A program made the translations under genes and the position numbers. From Phaeobacter italicus (GTDB lineage Bacteria > Pseudomonadota > Alphaproteobacteria > Rhodobacterales > Rhodobacteraceae), in assembly GCF_001258055.1 (NCBI RefSeq), contig NZ_CVRM01000005.1:1-64000 (forward strand): a stretch of 64,000 bases of DNA, in the 5' to 3' direction. Position 1 is the first letter of the stretch. Every line of letters starts with the position of its first letter. The notes below the pieces were generated by a model. The model ran no database searches, was not told the origin of the DNA, and saw only the letters and a list, made by a program, of their open reading frames with translations. Positions 54,664-63,349 of the stretch are shown here, one piece after another.

Positions 54664-55937
54664 AACGCAATCGCAGCCGAGCTTTGCAGTGCCAGCAGGG
54701 CAGTCGCACCACACAGGATGATGAAAGCGCTTCGCAGGGTGCCAGAGGAGGCTTCGTTGCGCAGAACGAAGGTGGGCGTCGCCATCATGCGCGCAGACAG
54801 TCCGCTCAGCCGATCCAGCCAGCCTGCGATGCCGCGCCGCTGTGCGCTGGCATGATCCAGCAGGGCCTTGGTGCGGGCCCGCGCCCGTGCCCTCGCATCG
54901 CGGGTCTGGGCGTTAGGGCTTTCGGGTGCATCCTGTGGCAGATCCTGAAGGATTTCTTCGCAGTGTTGTGACAGCTGCTCTGCGGTCTGTTCAATCGGCT
55001 GGAAACAGGCGCGCCCCTTGGGGCGGGACAGAGCGGCATGACCGGCGTCTTTCAACGCGCAGCCTGCGATTTCGGCGGCAAAGTCCGTGACTGTCTGTTC
55101 ATGGGCATCAGCCGCTGCGTCCACTGCCTGATCCAGCCTTGCGTCTACCTCTGCCCAGATCCGGTCAGCATCCTGACCTTGCAGGCCCTCTGACAGGCCC
55201 TGTGACAGTCTGGGGCGGGTGGGGGCGATCTCAGCCGCGACAGCGGCAAGGATATCATCGGGAATGGCGCTGTCGGGGTGGTCCACAACGCCACCCGGCT
55301 CGGCGGTGGGCTCGGCGATCTGCATGATCGGCGCCTGTTTGGCCACCACATCGGTGATCAGGATATCCGCAGGCAACGGGGCATGCGCCGTCTCTTCCGC
55401 CTCTGCCATCTGGGGGCGGGGCTGTTCTTTGGCGGTCAATGGGGCGGCTATTGGCGCGGCCTGTTGGCCTACCATCGTATCGAGTGCCGCGTCCTCGTCG
55501 CCCTCAAAGGCGCCCAGGAAGGTATCTGCCGACATGGCAAATGGCACATCAAGCCAGTGAACGGTGGTTGCCTCCAGCTCTTCGACCAAGCGTTCCAGCG
55601 TGACCGCCAACAACATCTCGCTCAGCTCCTCGTCGCAGTGATCGGGATAGAGCGGAACAAATGTCACCCCAAGAGAGCTGCGCAGCGGCGTTTCATGGGC
55701 GCGATTATCTGCGTCCTGCACCTCTGTCTGCTTGATCGGGTGGCGGCGATAACGCAGGTCGATGCGGTAGTGGTCGCATTCCAGAACGATCAGGTTCGGG
55801 CTGCGGGATTGAAAGTGGCGCACGCTGTGGCCGTATTCTTCCAATGTATCCACTGCTGCCGCAGAGCCGGTTGAAAGGGCATCCGGGCGCCGGGTCTCAA
55901 AGCCCAGCTTGCCTTTGTACTGTTCTACCTGTGTCAC
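54660..55937 (-). CDS. Tail-anchored protein of unknown function
   Basis: A 425-residue protein I do not recognise. Residues 1-135 look folded (LGFETRRPDALSTGS, LIVLECDHYRIDLRYRRHPI, LGVTFVPLYPDHCDEELSEMLLAVTLERLVEELE). The middle (about 140-350) is acidic, Ala/Pro/Glu-rich and probably disordered or helical. An Arg/Ala-rich stretch (ARARARTKALLDHASAQRRG) precedes a single C-terminal membrane helix at about 404-425 (AFIILCGATALLALQSSAAIAF). It is probably anchored in the inner membrane with most of the chain in the cytoplasm. It is convergent with the DUF3445 gene. Confidence 0.7.
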   Translation of the reverse strand: MTQVEQYKGKLGFETRRPDALSTGSAAAVDTLEEYGHSVRHFQSRSPNLIVLECDHYRIDLRYRRHPIKQTEVQDADNRAHETPLRSSLGVTFVPLYPDHCDEELSEMLLAVTLERLVEELEATTVHWLDVPFAMSADTFLGAFEGDEDAALDTMVGQQAAPIAAPLTAKEQPRPQMAEAEETAHAPLPADILITDVVAKQAPIMQIAEPTAEPGGVVDHPDSAIPDDILAAVAAEIAPTRPRLSQGLSEGLQGQDADRIWAEVDARLDQAVDAAADAHEQTVTDFAAEIAGCALKDAGHAALSRPKGRACFQPIEQTAEQLSQHCEEILQDLPQDAPESPNAQTRDARARARARTKALLDHASAQRRGIAGWLDRLSGLSARMMATPTFVLRNEASSGTLRSAFIILCGATALLALQSSAAIAF

Positions 55938-56266
55938 CGTCAGGGTCCTCCGTTCAGGTGGGTCGAGTTCAAAGTTAAAATTTGAAATGGCAAAAAGTGA
56001 GGCGGTGGCGCCGGAAGCGTAAAAAATTCCTTAGGATTTCGAAGATTGTTGATGGGTGAGATTAACGCATTGAAATAAAAGCGAAAAATAAGAAGCCAGC
56101 AAATGCGCCTATTGGGAATTGGGCAAAACATGGGCAACTTGCCGTCACATTGATGCCGCAGCGGTTGCCAATCGGCGCGGTTGGCTTGCAGTGTTTCGCA
56201 TTGGTTTACGCAGCGACAGCAGGGCAGACCGGACAGGACCCGGCAAACGGGGGCATTACACGGCTG
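55938..56266. other. AT-rich intergenic region
   Basis: About 329 bases upstream of the tail-anchored protein gene, with A/T-rich blocks around 55970-56110. It must contain that gene's promoter. A rightward open frame covers part of it but lies antisense to neighbouring genes and has no ribosome binding site. I see no RNA gene or repeat here. Confidence 0.4.
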
Positions 56267-56437
56267 TCAGAGGATGCCAAAGACGAAAACAGCCAGATAC
56301 CAGGCTGTCAGCGCCAAAAGGCTCCAGCCGGTCAGCTGCAGCAGGACATGCGAGAGCCGGTTGGGTCGATAAGCTGCAAACAGGCAGATGGCCCCGACAA
56401 CGGGCATCACGAGGGGGAGGAGAAGGGCGATGATCAT
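56267..56437 (-). CDS. Possible small two-helix membrane protein
   Basis: A 56-residue frame (MIIALLLPLVMPVVGAICLF, a short RPNRLSH loop, then a second hydrophobic helix ending AVFVFGIL). The two-helix hairpin with a basic loop is a realistic membrane protein, but no ribosome binding site is evident, and an ATG 30 bases upstream is an alternative start. It lies downstream of glnA, beyond the glnA terminator. Confidence 0.45.
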   Translation of the reverse strand: MIIALLLPLVMPVVGAICLFAAYRPNRLSHVLLQLTGWSLLALTAWYLAVFVFGIL

Positions 56438-56554
56438 GCCGACATGGAGCCGGCAACAGGGGCGCATGTCAATTTCAATCGCCAACTCAGCCCGCCGCCT
56501 GACGGATCGCCCTGCCAAAAGGGGAGAGTGTGCGACCATCACAGGGGCGGATAC

Positions 56555-56581
56555 AAAAAGGCGCCCCCAAACGGGAGCGCC
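56555..56581 (-). terminator. Terminator of glnA
   Basis: On the minus strand, arms GGCGCTCCC and GGGGGCGCC (one G-T pair) are followed by TTTTTGTAT, about 25 bases after the glnA stop codon. Confidence 0.85.
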
Positions 56582-56605
56582 AGGTGTTGCTGGTCTGATC
56601 GGGGA

Positions 56606-58012
56606 TCAGCAGCTGTAGTACATGCCGAACTCAACCGGGTGCGGTGTGTGTTCGTAGGTCTCGACCTCTTCCATCTTGAGAGCGATGTAGCCTTCGATCT
56701 GGTCTTTGGTGAACACGTCGCCCTGCAGGAGGAAGTCGTGATCCGCAGCCAGAGCATCCAGAGCCTCACGCAGCGAGCCGCAAACGGTCGGGATATCGGC
56801 CAGTTCTTCTGCGGGCAGGTCGTAGAGGTTCTTGTCCATGGCTTCGCCAGGGTTGATCTTGTTCTTGATGCCGTCGAGGCCCGCCATCAGCAGTGCGGCA
56901 AAGCACAGGTAGGGGTTTGCGGACGGATCAGGGAAGCGAGCTTCAACGCGCTTGGCTTTCGGGCTTTCGGTCCACGGAATACGCACACAGCCAGAGCGGT
57001 TACGTGCAGAGTAGGCGCGCAGAACCGGGGCTTCAAAGCCGGGGATCAGACGCTTGTAGGAGTTGGTGGACGGGTTGGTGAAGGCGTTCAGGGTCTTCGC
57101 GTGCTTCAGGATGCCGCCGATGAAGTACAGGGCTTCGTCGGACAGATCGGCGTATTTGTCACCTGCGAACAGCGGCTTGCCGTCTTTCCAGATCGACATG
57201 TTCACGTGCATACCGGTGCCGTTGTCACCGTAGATCGGCTTGGGCATGAAGGTCGCGGATTTGCCGTAGGCGTGTGCGACGTTGTGGATCACGTATTTGT
57301 ATTTCTGCAGCTCATCGGCCTGTTTGGTCAGGCTGTCAAAGATCAGACCCAGTTCGTGCTGGCAGGACGCAACTTCGTGGTGGTGCTTGTCCACTTTCAT
57401 GCCGAGACGCTTCATGGTCGACAGCATTTCGGAACGCAGATCCTGCGCTTCGTCGATCGGGTTCACCGGGAAATAGCCACCCTTCAGGCCAGGACGGTGG
57501 CCCATGTTGCCCATTTCGAACTCGGCATCGGTGTTCCAGGACGCGTCGGTTGCGTCTACTTCATAAGACACCTTGTTGATGGTGTTGGAGTAGCGCACGT
57601 CGTCGAACAGGAAGAATTCCGCCTCGGGGCCCATGTAGGCCACATCGCCGATGCCGGAAGACTTCAGGTATGCTTCGGCTTTCTGGGCCGTGCCGCGCGG
57701 GTCACGCTCGTAGGCTTCGCCAGTGTCGGGCTCAACGATGGAGCAGTGAATGCAGATCGTTTTTTCTGCGTAGAACGGATCGACATATGCAGAGGTGGTG
57801 TCTGCCATCAGTTTCATGTCGGAGTTCTCAATGGATTTCCAACCAGCGATGGAGGAGCCATCGAACATGAAGCCTTCTTCCAGGAAGTCTTCGTCGACCA
57901 GATCGACGTCGATCGTCACGTGCTGGAGTTTGCCACGTACGTCGGTGAAACGGATGTCGACGTATGCCGCTTCCTCGTCCTTGATCATCTTCAGAACTGC
58001 GTCTGCGCTCAT
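56606..58012 (-). CDS. glnA: Glutamine synthetase type I
   Basis: A 468-residue enzyme that makes glutamine from glutamate, ammonia and ATP, the main ammonia assimilation route. The ATP-binding [25 protein letters not shown] and the N-terminal [19 protein letters not shown] are typical of GSI. The adenylylation-site tyrosine lies in [12 protein letters not shown], so activity is likely controlled by GlnE through PII. The start ATG 58012 ([14 protein letters not shown]) lies 100 bp after glnB on the same strand, giving the glnB-glnA operon. Confidence 0.97.
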   Translation of the reverse strand: MSADAVLKMIKDEEAAYVDIRFTDVRGKLQHVTIDVDLVDEDFLEEGFMFDGSSIAGWKSIENSDMKLMADTTSAYVDPFYAEKTICIHCSIVEPDTGEAYERDPRGTAQKAEAYLKSSGIGDVAYMGPEAEFFLFDDVRYSNTINKVSYEVDATDASWNTDAEFEMGNMGHRPGLKGGYFPVNPIDEAQDLRSEMLSTMKRLGMKVDKHHHEVASCQHELGLIFDSLTKQADELQKYKYVIHNVAHAYGKSATFMPKPIYGDNGTGMHVNMSIWKDGKPLFAGDKYADLSDEALYFIGGILKHAKTLNAFTNPSTNSYKRLIPGFEAPVLRAYSARNRSGCVRIPWTESPKAKRVEARFPDPSANPYLCFAALLMAGLDGIKNKINPGEAMDKNLYDLPAEELADIPTVCGSLREALDALAADHDFLLQGDVFTKDQIEGYIALKMEEVETYEHTPHPVEFGMYYSC

Positions 58013-58112
58013 TTCCAATGGTCCTTCTGATCTTAACTGTTGGTGTCTGTGTGGTCCGGCAGGTCAGGGTGGCAGCCCCTGCGGCCCGGCTGGACTGTGG
58101 TCGTGTTGTCGC

Positions 58113-58544
<432 letters not shown>

Positions 58545-58677
58545 TCATTTGATCGCATGTGCCTAAAATTTAATCACACCGCCTGCAAACTGTGCAACTT
58601 GCGAACATGGGGCAATTGCCGCCCGAAATTTATGCGACAGCTGCCGTTCTGAATGCGACGTCGCCCCGAAGAGAGAG

Positions 58678-60357
58678 ATGACAATGACCGACCTCCTGAC
58701 CTCTGCGCAGATGCGCGCCATTGAACAGGCCGCAATTGATTCTGGTGAGGTGAGCGGACTGGAGCTGATGGAGCGGGCCGGGCAGGGGGTGGTGGAGGCC
58801 ATCTTTGAGGAATGGCCGGAACTGGCAGAGCCTGTTGAAGCCGGGCGAGGGGCCAGCCCCTCGTCGTCCATTGGTCACTCGGACCAATTGCGCAACCAAG
58901 GCCGACCGCCGGAGTATTTGGGGAAAGATGAAAGCCTGCGTCGGGCCGTGGTGCTGTGCGGGCCGGGCAACAATGGTGGTGACGGCTTTGTGGTGGCGCG
59001 CCTGCTGAAGGATCGCGGCTGGGAGGTTGAGGTGTTCCTGTATGGAGATCCGGACAAGCTGCCGCCGGATGCAAAGGCGAATTATGAGCGGTGGGTCGGG
59101 GCGGTGCGGAAACTGGCAAATCTCTCCGAAAACGACCTCTGGCCTTATCGGGGCGCTCTCTTCGTTGATGCAGTTTTCGGGACCGGGTTTCGAGGCGAAC
59201 TTCCCGAAGATATTCGAGGGGTGTATGAGTTTTCGCGAGAGGAAGTCACAACAAACGGCCCCAGCCGGTTCGTCGCGGTTGATATGCCATCGGGGCTGTG
59301 CGGAGACAATGGTCGGGCGGAAGGCTGCGTGTTGCCAGCCCATCTGTCTGTCTCATTCCACCGGGCGAAGCTTGGCCACTTCTTGAAAGACGGCCCGGAG
59401 GCCTGCGGAAAAGTGGTCGTCAAAGGCATCGGCCTGAAAGATAGCCCCGCGGAGGGGGCGGACGGGCGCAGCCCGGCGCTACCGACCGACGGGGAGATCG
59501 TCAAGCTGGTCGCGCCGCACCTGCCGGGAAAACGGGACGGTGCACACAAATACTCCCACGGCCATGCCCTTGTTTTGTCCGGTGGCCATGGCAAGACCGG
59601 TGCTGCCCGACTGGCTGCCCGCCGTGCGCTTCGGATCGGGGCAGGGCTGGTCACCGTCGGCTCGCCGCGCTCTGCGATGGCGGAAAATGCAGCCCAGCTC
59701 ACCGCCATCATGCTGCAGCAGATCGACGGCGCGCATGGGGTCAGCGAGCTGTTGGAAGACAGGCGTTTCAATGCCGTCTGCCTCGGCCCGGGCCTCGGGC
59801 GCGGCGCGGACACCCAGGCGCTGGTGGTGGCGGTGCTGAAGGAAAACCGCGCCACTGTGCTGGACGCGGATGCGCTGACCCGGTTTGAACGAACGCCGCA
59901 AGCGTTGTTTGACATGTTGCATGACAACTGCCTCCTGACCCCGCATGGCGGCGAATTTGCCAGGCTGTTCCCCGATTTGGCCGAGAAACTGAACGCGCCC
60001 GCCACCACCGGCCCCGCGTATTCCAAGGTCGATGCCACCCGCGAGGCGGCAAAACGCGCAGGCTGCGTGGTGCTGTTCAAGGGGGCGGACACGGTGATCG
60101 CCGCGCCCGACGGTCGATGCTCAGTGAATTCCGCCCACTACGACCGCGCCGCGCCCTGGCTCGCCACTGCCGGTTCTGGAGATGTGCTGGCAGGCTTCAT
60201 CACTGGTTTGCTGGCGCGCGGGTTCAGCCCGATGCAAGCAGCTGAAACCGCCGCCTATTTCCACGTCGAATGCGCGCTGGAATTTGGCCCCGGCCTGATC
60301 GCCGAGGACCTGCCAGAGCAGATCCCCGCAGTGCTGCGCCGTCTGCAGGTCTGCTGA
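58678..60357 (+). CDS. nnr: Bifunctional NAD(P)HX epimerase/dehydratase, with an in-frame palindromic insertion
   Basis: A 559-residue repair enzyme that converts damaged NADHX/NADPHX back to NAD(P)H. The N-terminal epimerase domain (YjeF_N, GPGNNGGDGFVVARLL, AVDMPSGL) is followed by the C-terminal ADP-dependent dehydratase (KYSHGHALVLSGGHGKTGAARLA, LDADALTRF, TPHGGEFARL, TAGSGDVLAGFITGLLARG). Between EEWPELAE and RRAVVLCG there are about 35 extra residues (RGASPSSSIGHSDQLRNQGR and on) encoded by a palindromic DNA element, at a point where the known fold has only a short loop. Two ATGs, at 58678 and 58684, are equally possible. Confidence 0.93.
   Translation: MTMTDLLTSAQMRAIEQAAIDSGEVSGLELMERAGQGVVEAIFEEWPELAEPVEAGRGASPSSSIGHSDQLRNQGRPPEYLGKDESLRRAVVLCGPGNNGGDGFVVARLLKDRGWEVEVFLYGDPDKLPPDAKANYERWVGAVRKLANLSENDLWPYRGALFVDAVFGTGFRGELPEDIRGVYEFSREEVTTNGPSRFVAVDMPSGLCGDNGRAEGCVLPAHLSVSFHRAKLGHFLKDGPEACGKVVVKGIGLKDSPAEGADGRSPALPTDGEIVKLVAPHLPGKRDGAHKYSHGHALVLSGGHGKTGAARLAARRALRIGAGLVTVGSPRSAMAENAAQLTAIMLQQIDGAHGVSELLEDRRFNAVCLGPGLGRGADTQALVVAVLKENRATVLDADALTRFERTPQALFDMLHDNCLLTPHGGEFARLFPDLAEKLNAPATTGPAYSKVDATREAAKRAGCVVLFKGADTVIAAPDGRCSVNSAHYDRAAPWLATAGSGDVLAGFITGLLARGFSPMQAAETAAYFHVECALEFGPGLIAEDLPEQIPAVLRRLQVC
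58843..58932. repeat. Palindromic element inserted in frame in nnr
   Basis: Within the gene lie two perfect inverted repeats in a row: CGAGGGGC-CA-GCCCCTCG (58846-58863) and ATTGGTC-N5-GACCAAT (58870-58888). They are followed by CCGGAGTATTTGGGGAAAGA, which resembles tails of dispersed intergenic repeats I associate with Rhodobacteraceae genomes. The DNA shape is that of a REP-like element absorbed into a reading frame. Confidence 0.65.
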
Positions 60358-60487
60358 TCGGATCTGTTTATCGGGAGTGTTTGGAAAAAAATGGAAAAGA
60401 TGCCAGCAGGATGCGTTTTCCCTTTTGCATCCTCCTGACAGCTTTGCTATTGAGCGCCTCACGGTGGGCCTGGCTCGTCGTATGGAT

Positions 60488-60572
60488 GCGGGTGTGGCGA
60501 AATTGGTAGACGCACCAGATTTAGGTTCTGGCGCCGCAAGGCGTGGGGGTTCAAGTCCCTCCACCCGCACCA
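60488..60572 (+). tRNA. tRNA-Leu (anticodon TAG), with encoded CCA
   Basis: An 85-base gene. The acceptor stem GCGGGTG pairs with CACCCGC, followed by A and an encoded CCA. The anticodon loop CCAGATTTAGGTTCTGG carries TAG (decodes CTA/CTN). A type II long variable arm (GGCGCCGCAAGGCGT region) and the T loop GGTTCAAGTCC complete the leucine pattern. The integrase starts reading 95 bases beyond the 3' end, so the tRNA 3' part is the likely attachment site of the prophage to the right. Confidence 0.95.
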
Positions 60573-60666
60573 CTTTGATTTCAAATAGAAAAATAGAAGT
60601 TGTGGGCCGGGCTTAAATGTAAAGCCGAGCGAGTTTCCCAGAAAGTTTCCCGTTTTCTCGTTCCGT

Positions 60667-61668
60667 TCACGATTTGGTCCGACGTGCTTGCGCGGTCTGT
60701 GATAGGCGCTTTTGGTTGGCCTGGCTGCGGTACTTCTTCACCATCTCAAGCGTCTTGTGTCCGGTCACCGCCTGGATCTCGCTGTCACTGGCGCCTGCCT
60801 CAGCCAAATGGACCGCTGCGGTGTATCGCCAGCCATGGATCACAAATGCCTGCGCACCTATTTCTTTCCGGACGGCCATGACGCGCTGCTGAATGGTTCG
60901 TTTGGCAACGCCTTTATGCAAAGACTGTGCGATGATAAAGCGGCCTTTGCGTGGCAGGCCGTCGAGGTACTTGCGCAGAAATTCTGGGCACGCGACCCAA
61001 AGGCGCGCCGCGGTCTTTTCCTGTACAACAGATATAAACTGACCGTCATAGTGCGCCCATTCCATGCCGATCACGTCGCCGATCCGCTGACCAGTACCAA
61101 CCCCCAACATGTATGCGGTCAATTCCCACTCAAGAGCGTTGTTTTCGCAGTACGCTTCAAAGGCGCGGAGCTTTGCCGCGGGCCAAGGCTGGTATTCACC
61201 GCCCTTGAGCTTTTTGACACCGCTCGCCGGGTTTGCGGTGATCCATTCCAGATCGATCGCGTGGCGCGACAGGATGGAAATCATTTCGACCATCGCGTTC
61301 GCTTTTCGCCATGTGTCGGAATATGCATCGCGTGCGGCAATGACGTCGCGGCGGCGCAGTTTTGTGAAATCCTTTGGGCCGTTCTTTTCTCGGATCAGTT
61401 CGAGAGTGCGCCGATACTCTTGTCGCACTCTGGGTTTCCGGTCCTTAAACTCTGGGGTCTGATAGTAGCTGACGATCAGGGCCTCAAAGGTGGTTTTGGT
61501 CTTCTTTTTGGCGCGACCAGAACGGATTGCCCAATAGGCATCGTCAAATTGCTGGCTGTCTGGATCGTTGGGCAGACGCTGATACGTCTCGCCGCGCCGA
61601 AAATAGTAATAGACACGGCCCTTTACGGTCTTGGTCGTGACATACTTTCGCTCCAGCTTCTTTACCAT
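60667..61668 (-). CDS. Tyrosine recombinase, prophage integrase
   Basis: A 333-residue phage-type integrase beside the tRNA-Leu gene, transcribed toward it. Catalytic residues are visible: Arg in GTGQRIGDVIG, Lys region FISVVQEKTAARL, His-x-x-Arg in VIHGWRYTAAVHL, His in VTGHKTLEMV and Tyr in KKYRSQANQ. An N-terminal arm-binding domain precedes them (YYYFRRGETYQRL). Placement next to a tRNA 3' end is the classical arrangement of an integrated prophage or island; the element extends right, beyond the window. The start overlaps the end of the AlpA-like gene by 7 bases. Confidence 0.93.
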   Translation of the reverse strand: MVKKLERKYVTTKTVKGRVYYYFRRGETYQRLPNDPDSQQFDDAYWAIRSGRAKKKTKTTFEALIVSYYQTPEFKDRKPRVRQEYRRTLELIREKNGPKDFTKLRRRDVIAARDAYSDTWRKANAMVEMISILSRHAIDLEWITANPASGVKKLKGGEYQPWPAAKLRAFEAYCENNALEWELTAYMLGVGTGQRIGDVIGMEWAHYDGQFISVVQEKTAARLWVACPEFLRKYLDGLPRKGRFIIAQSLHKGVAKRTIQQRVMAVRKEIGAQAFVIHGWRYTAAVHLAEAGASDSEIQAVTGHKTLEMVKKYRSQANQKRLSQTAQARRTKS

Positions 61669-61865
61669 GTGAACTCATCTTCATTCATTGCGTTGCCGTT
61701 TAGAACGGCCTCAAGATCAGACACCCGCCAACGCTCCAAGCCGGAAATCCGAACGGGTGAAGGAAGAGATCCGGATTGCACCAGCCGCCGAAAATCCGAC
61801 GGCTTCATGTCCATCATCTTGGCCGCAGTGCGTTCGGCAACCGCGATCAGTGCGATACGTCCCAT
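61662..61865 (-). CDS. AlpA/MerR-like excisionase or DNA-binding protein
   Basis: A 67-residue protein with a winged helix-turn-helix pattern (TAAKMMDMKPSDFRRLVQSGSLPSPVRISGLERWRVSDLEAVLNG), similar to AlpA and small excisionases that bend DNA next to integrases. It overlaps the integrase start, so the two are co-translated, which suits an excisionase role. ATG 61865 (MGRIALIAVAERTA) was chosen because the upstream extension does not fit the family. Confidence 0.8.
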   Translation of the reverse strand: MGRIALIAVAERTAAKMMDMKPSDFRRLVQSGSLPSPVRISGLERWRVSDLEAVLNGNAMNEDEFTW

Positions 61866-62057
61866 TGCAGATACCTCAAACGGTGACGGGTTTTGAATTG
61901 GTCGGCTAGACCAGCAGAGTGGCCGCGAAGCGGCGACTGTCCCGCGGTTTCGCATGGCCTGATCGACCCATTGATGGGCGCGGCCGGTCTCCGTGAGTGG
62001 GATTTGCCGCGCCCGGGCAAAGCGGGACTGCCCGCGTTGTGAAAAAGGGCCGGGACC

Positions 62058-62309
62058 TTAGCCCCGGCCAGGTCCTGCATCAGCTGTATTGGGCTTCAGC
62101 AAGAGGGGAGTGTTCTTGGTGGTGGAGCTATCTAAGCGCTCCAGCAGTCTGTGAGCCAGCAACTCGCCCGCAATGTCTGGCAAGATATGGCGTGCCTGCG
62201 CAGCCAGTTCTGCATCGCTCATTGTGGCAAGCATGCGCGTAGGGTCGCTTGAAGCCAATGCGCGCAGCTGGTCATCAGAGGTTAGTCGTTCATCTTGATA
62301 TTGCTGCAT
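62058..62309 (-). CDS. Small phage-region protein of unknown function
   Basis: An 83-residue protein (MQQYQDERLTSDDQLRALAS, then SDAELAAQARHILPDIAGELLAHRLLERL), mainly alpha-helical and acidic. AAAGGA lies about 9 bases before ATG 62309. It lies in the leftward transcript that leads to the integrase. Function unknown. Confidence 0.65.
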   Translation of the reverse strand: MQQYQDERLTSDDQLRALASSDPTRMLATMSDAELAAQARHILPDIAGELLAHRLLERLDSSTTKNTPLLLKPNTADAGPGRG

Positions 62310-62457
62310 CACGTTTTCCTTTGGGAATGCGCAGGCGGCCGACAATTTGGAGGATTGAACCACCTGCGCGCGATCCGTGCCGTCGATTTGGCGCGGAACC
62401 TCAGAATGCGCAGCCTGAGCAATCCTCAAAACCAAGCTGCGAAAGGTGGGGGGGGGG

Positions 62458-62727
62458 CTAAGCTGCCCGTTTGTCAGGAGCGGTCAGTCCGCGTCTTTCC
62501 ATGATCGCCCTGACTTTTCCGCCGACGCGATCAAGCACCATTTCCGTTGGTTCGGGCGTCGGGGTGGGCCAGTCGATTATGTACTGAGGCCGTAGGCGCG
62601 CGGGGTTAAAGCTTTGGCCGCGCGCGGCCTTCATTGTTGCCCATGCTGAGGTGAACAGGTGGATTTCATCGAGGTGATCTTCGGGGGAGCCGACGATCTG
62701 CCGGGCGGTCTGAGTAATGTCTTGCAT
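62458..62727 (-). CDS. Small phage-region protein of unknown function
   Basis: An 89-residue protein (MQDITQTARQIVGSPEDHLDEIHLF, then RLRPQYIIDWPTPTPEPTEMVLDRVGGKVRAIMERRGL) with GGAGG five bases before the ATG. Two palindromic operators, at 62759 and 62790, lie just upstream of it, so it is probably the first gene of the repressed leftward early transcript. No family recognised. Confidence 0.7.
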   Translation of the reverse strand: MQDITQTARQIVGSPEDHLDEIHLFTSAWATMKAARGQSFNPARLRPQYIIDWPTPTPEPTEMVLDRVGGKVRAIMERRGLTAPDKRAA

Positions 62728-62758
62728 TCAATCCTCCATCGGTTGATGGGTGAATGTA

Positions 62759-62775
62759 ATGCGAAAAAATCGTAT
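62759..62775. promoter_or_regulatory. Phage operator 1 (ATGCG-N7-CGTAT)
   Basis: A 17-bp site of the consensus ATRCGRRAAAATCGYAT. It lies 32 bp upstream of the leftward gene starting at 62727 and has the same spacing as the other three copies. Likely bound by the repressor encoded at 62965-63261. Confidence 0.75.
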
Positions 62776-62789
62776 TAGTCAATTCATAA

Positions 62790-62806
62790 ATACGGAAAAA
62801 TCGTAT
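62790..62806. promoter_or_regulatory. Phage operator 2 (ATACG-N7-CGTAT)
   Basis: The most symmetric copy of the 17-bp site, 31 bp (about three helical turns) from operator 1, on the side of the repressor gene. The spacing suits cooperative binding on one DNA face. Confidence 0.75.
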
Positions 62807-62964
62807 ACTTGAATTAATGGCTGTGCTTGCAATCGCTGCACGAGTGGGAATAAAACGTGAACATTGTGAAGGGAATCAAATGCTGCCACGGCTGATAGCC
62901 ACAGTGCTCGTACCGCTGGGTTTCAATCTGAACTGGGTTTTCGCTCCACGCTTGTCGTGGAAGG

Positions 62965-63261
62965 TCAGTCGAGGTTCTTCACGATCTCTTGAAGAGTGTC
63001 GGCGGGCAGCTTTGACGGATCGCCGCCAAGAATGAAATTGAAGTCAATTTGGAATGCAGCAAGGAAATATGCCATTAGGCGCACCGAGGGGGAGCCTGAT
63101 TGTTCTTGGGATCGAAATGTCGTGTATTTGATGCCAGCGTTCGCGGCGAGCTCTTTTTGTGATAAACCCGTAGCCTGGCGCGCGGCTACAAGGCGTTTGT
63201 GAATTGCCTCAGGGGAGGTGTCTCCCCGCATGCATGTGCGTTCTGTCTCTAGGAAGGTCAT
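62965..63261 (-). CDS. Cro/CI-family phage repressor, small
   Basis: A 98-residue XRE-type helix-turn-helix protein (IHKRLVAARQATGLSQKELAANAGIKYTTFRSQEQSG, then MAYFLAAFQIDFNFILGG). It lacks the C-terminal peptidase/dimerisation domain of LexA-like repressors, so induction by RecA-stimulated self-cleavage seems unlikely. Divergent from a Cro-like gene, with operators on both sides, it is the likely lysogenic repressor. The ATG at 63261 has no clear ribosome binding site (an ATG at 63231 is the alternative), so translation may be weak or leaderless. Confidence 0.8.
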   Translation of the reverse strand: MTFLETERTCMRGDTSPEAIHKRLVAARQATGLSQKELAANAGIKYTTFRSQEQSGSPSVRLMAYFLAAFQIDFNFILGGDPSKLPADTLQEIVKNLD

Positions 63262-63279
63262 TATCTAGCTATCGCGGAA

Positions 63280-63296
63280 ATACGAGAAAATCGCAT
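63280..63296. promoter_or_regulatory. Phage operator 3 (ATACG-N7-CGCAT)
   Basis: A copy of the 17-bp consensus 19 bp upstream of the repressor start, in the divergent gap with the Cro-like gene. It probably overlaps the repressor promoter and could mediate autoregulation. Confidence 0.75.
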
Positions 63297-63320
63297 CAAG
63301 TTACACCTGTACACTTGATG

Positions 63321-63337
63321 ATGCGAAAAAATCGTAT
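63321..63337. promoter_or_regulatory. Phage operator 4 (ATGCG-N7-CGTAT)
   Basis: Identical over all 17 bases to operator 1. It lies 12 bp upstream of the Cro-like start and 41 bp (centre to centre) from operator 3, placing it over the rightward early promoter. Confidence 0.75.
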
Positions 63338-63349
63338 TACGCATCCTTT

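Noticed and set aside
56150-58030. Plus-strand open frame of 626 codons over glnA
   Set aside because: It is the mirror of glutamine synthetase and has no independent signal.
62817-63035. Plus-strand open frame downstream of operators 1 and 2
   Set aside because: It overlaps the repressor gene on the opposite strand and shows no ribosome binding site or domain.
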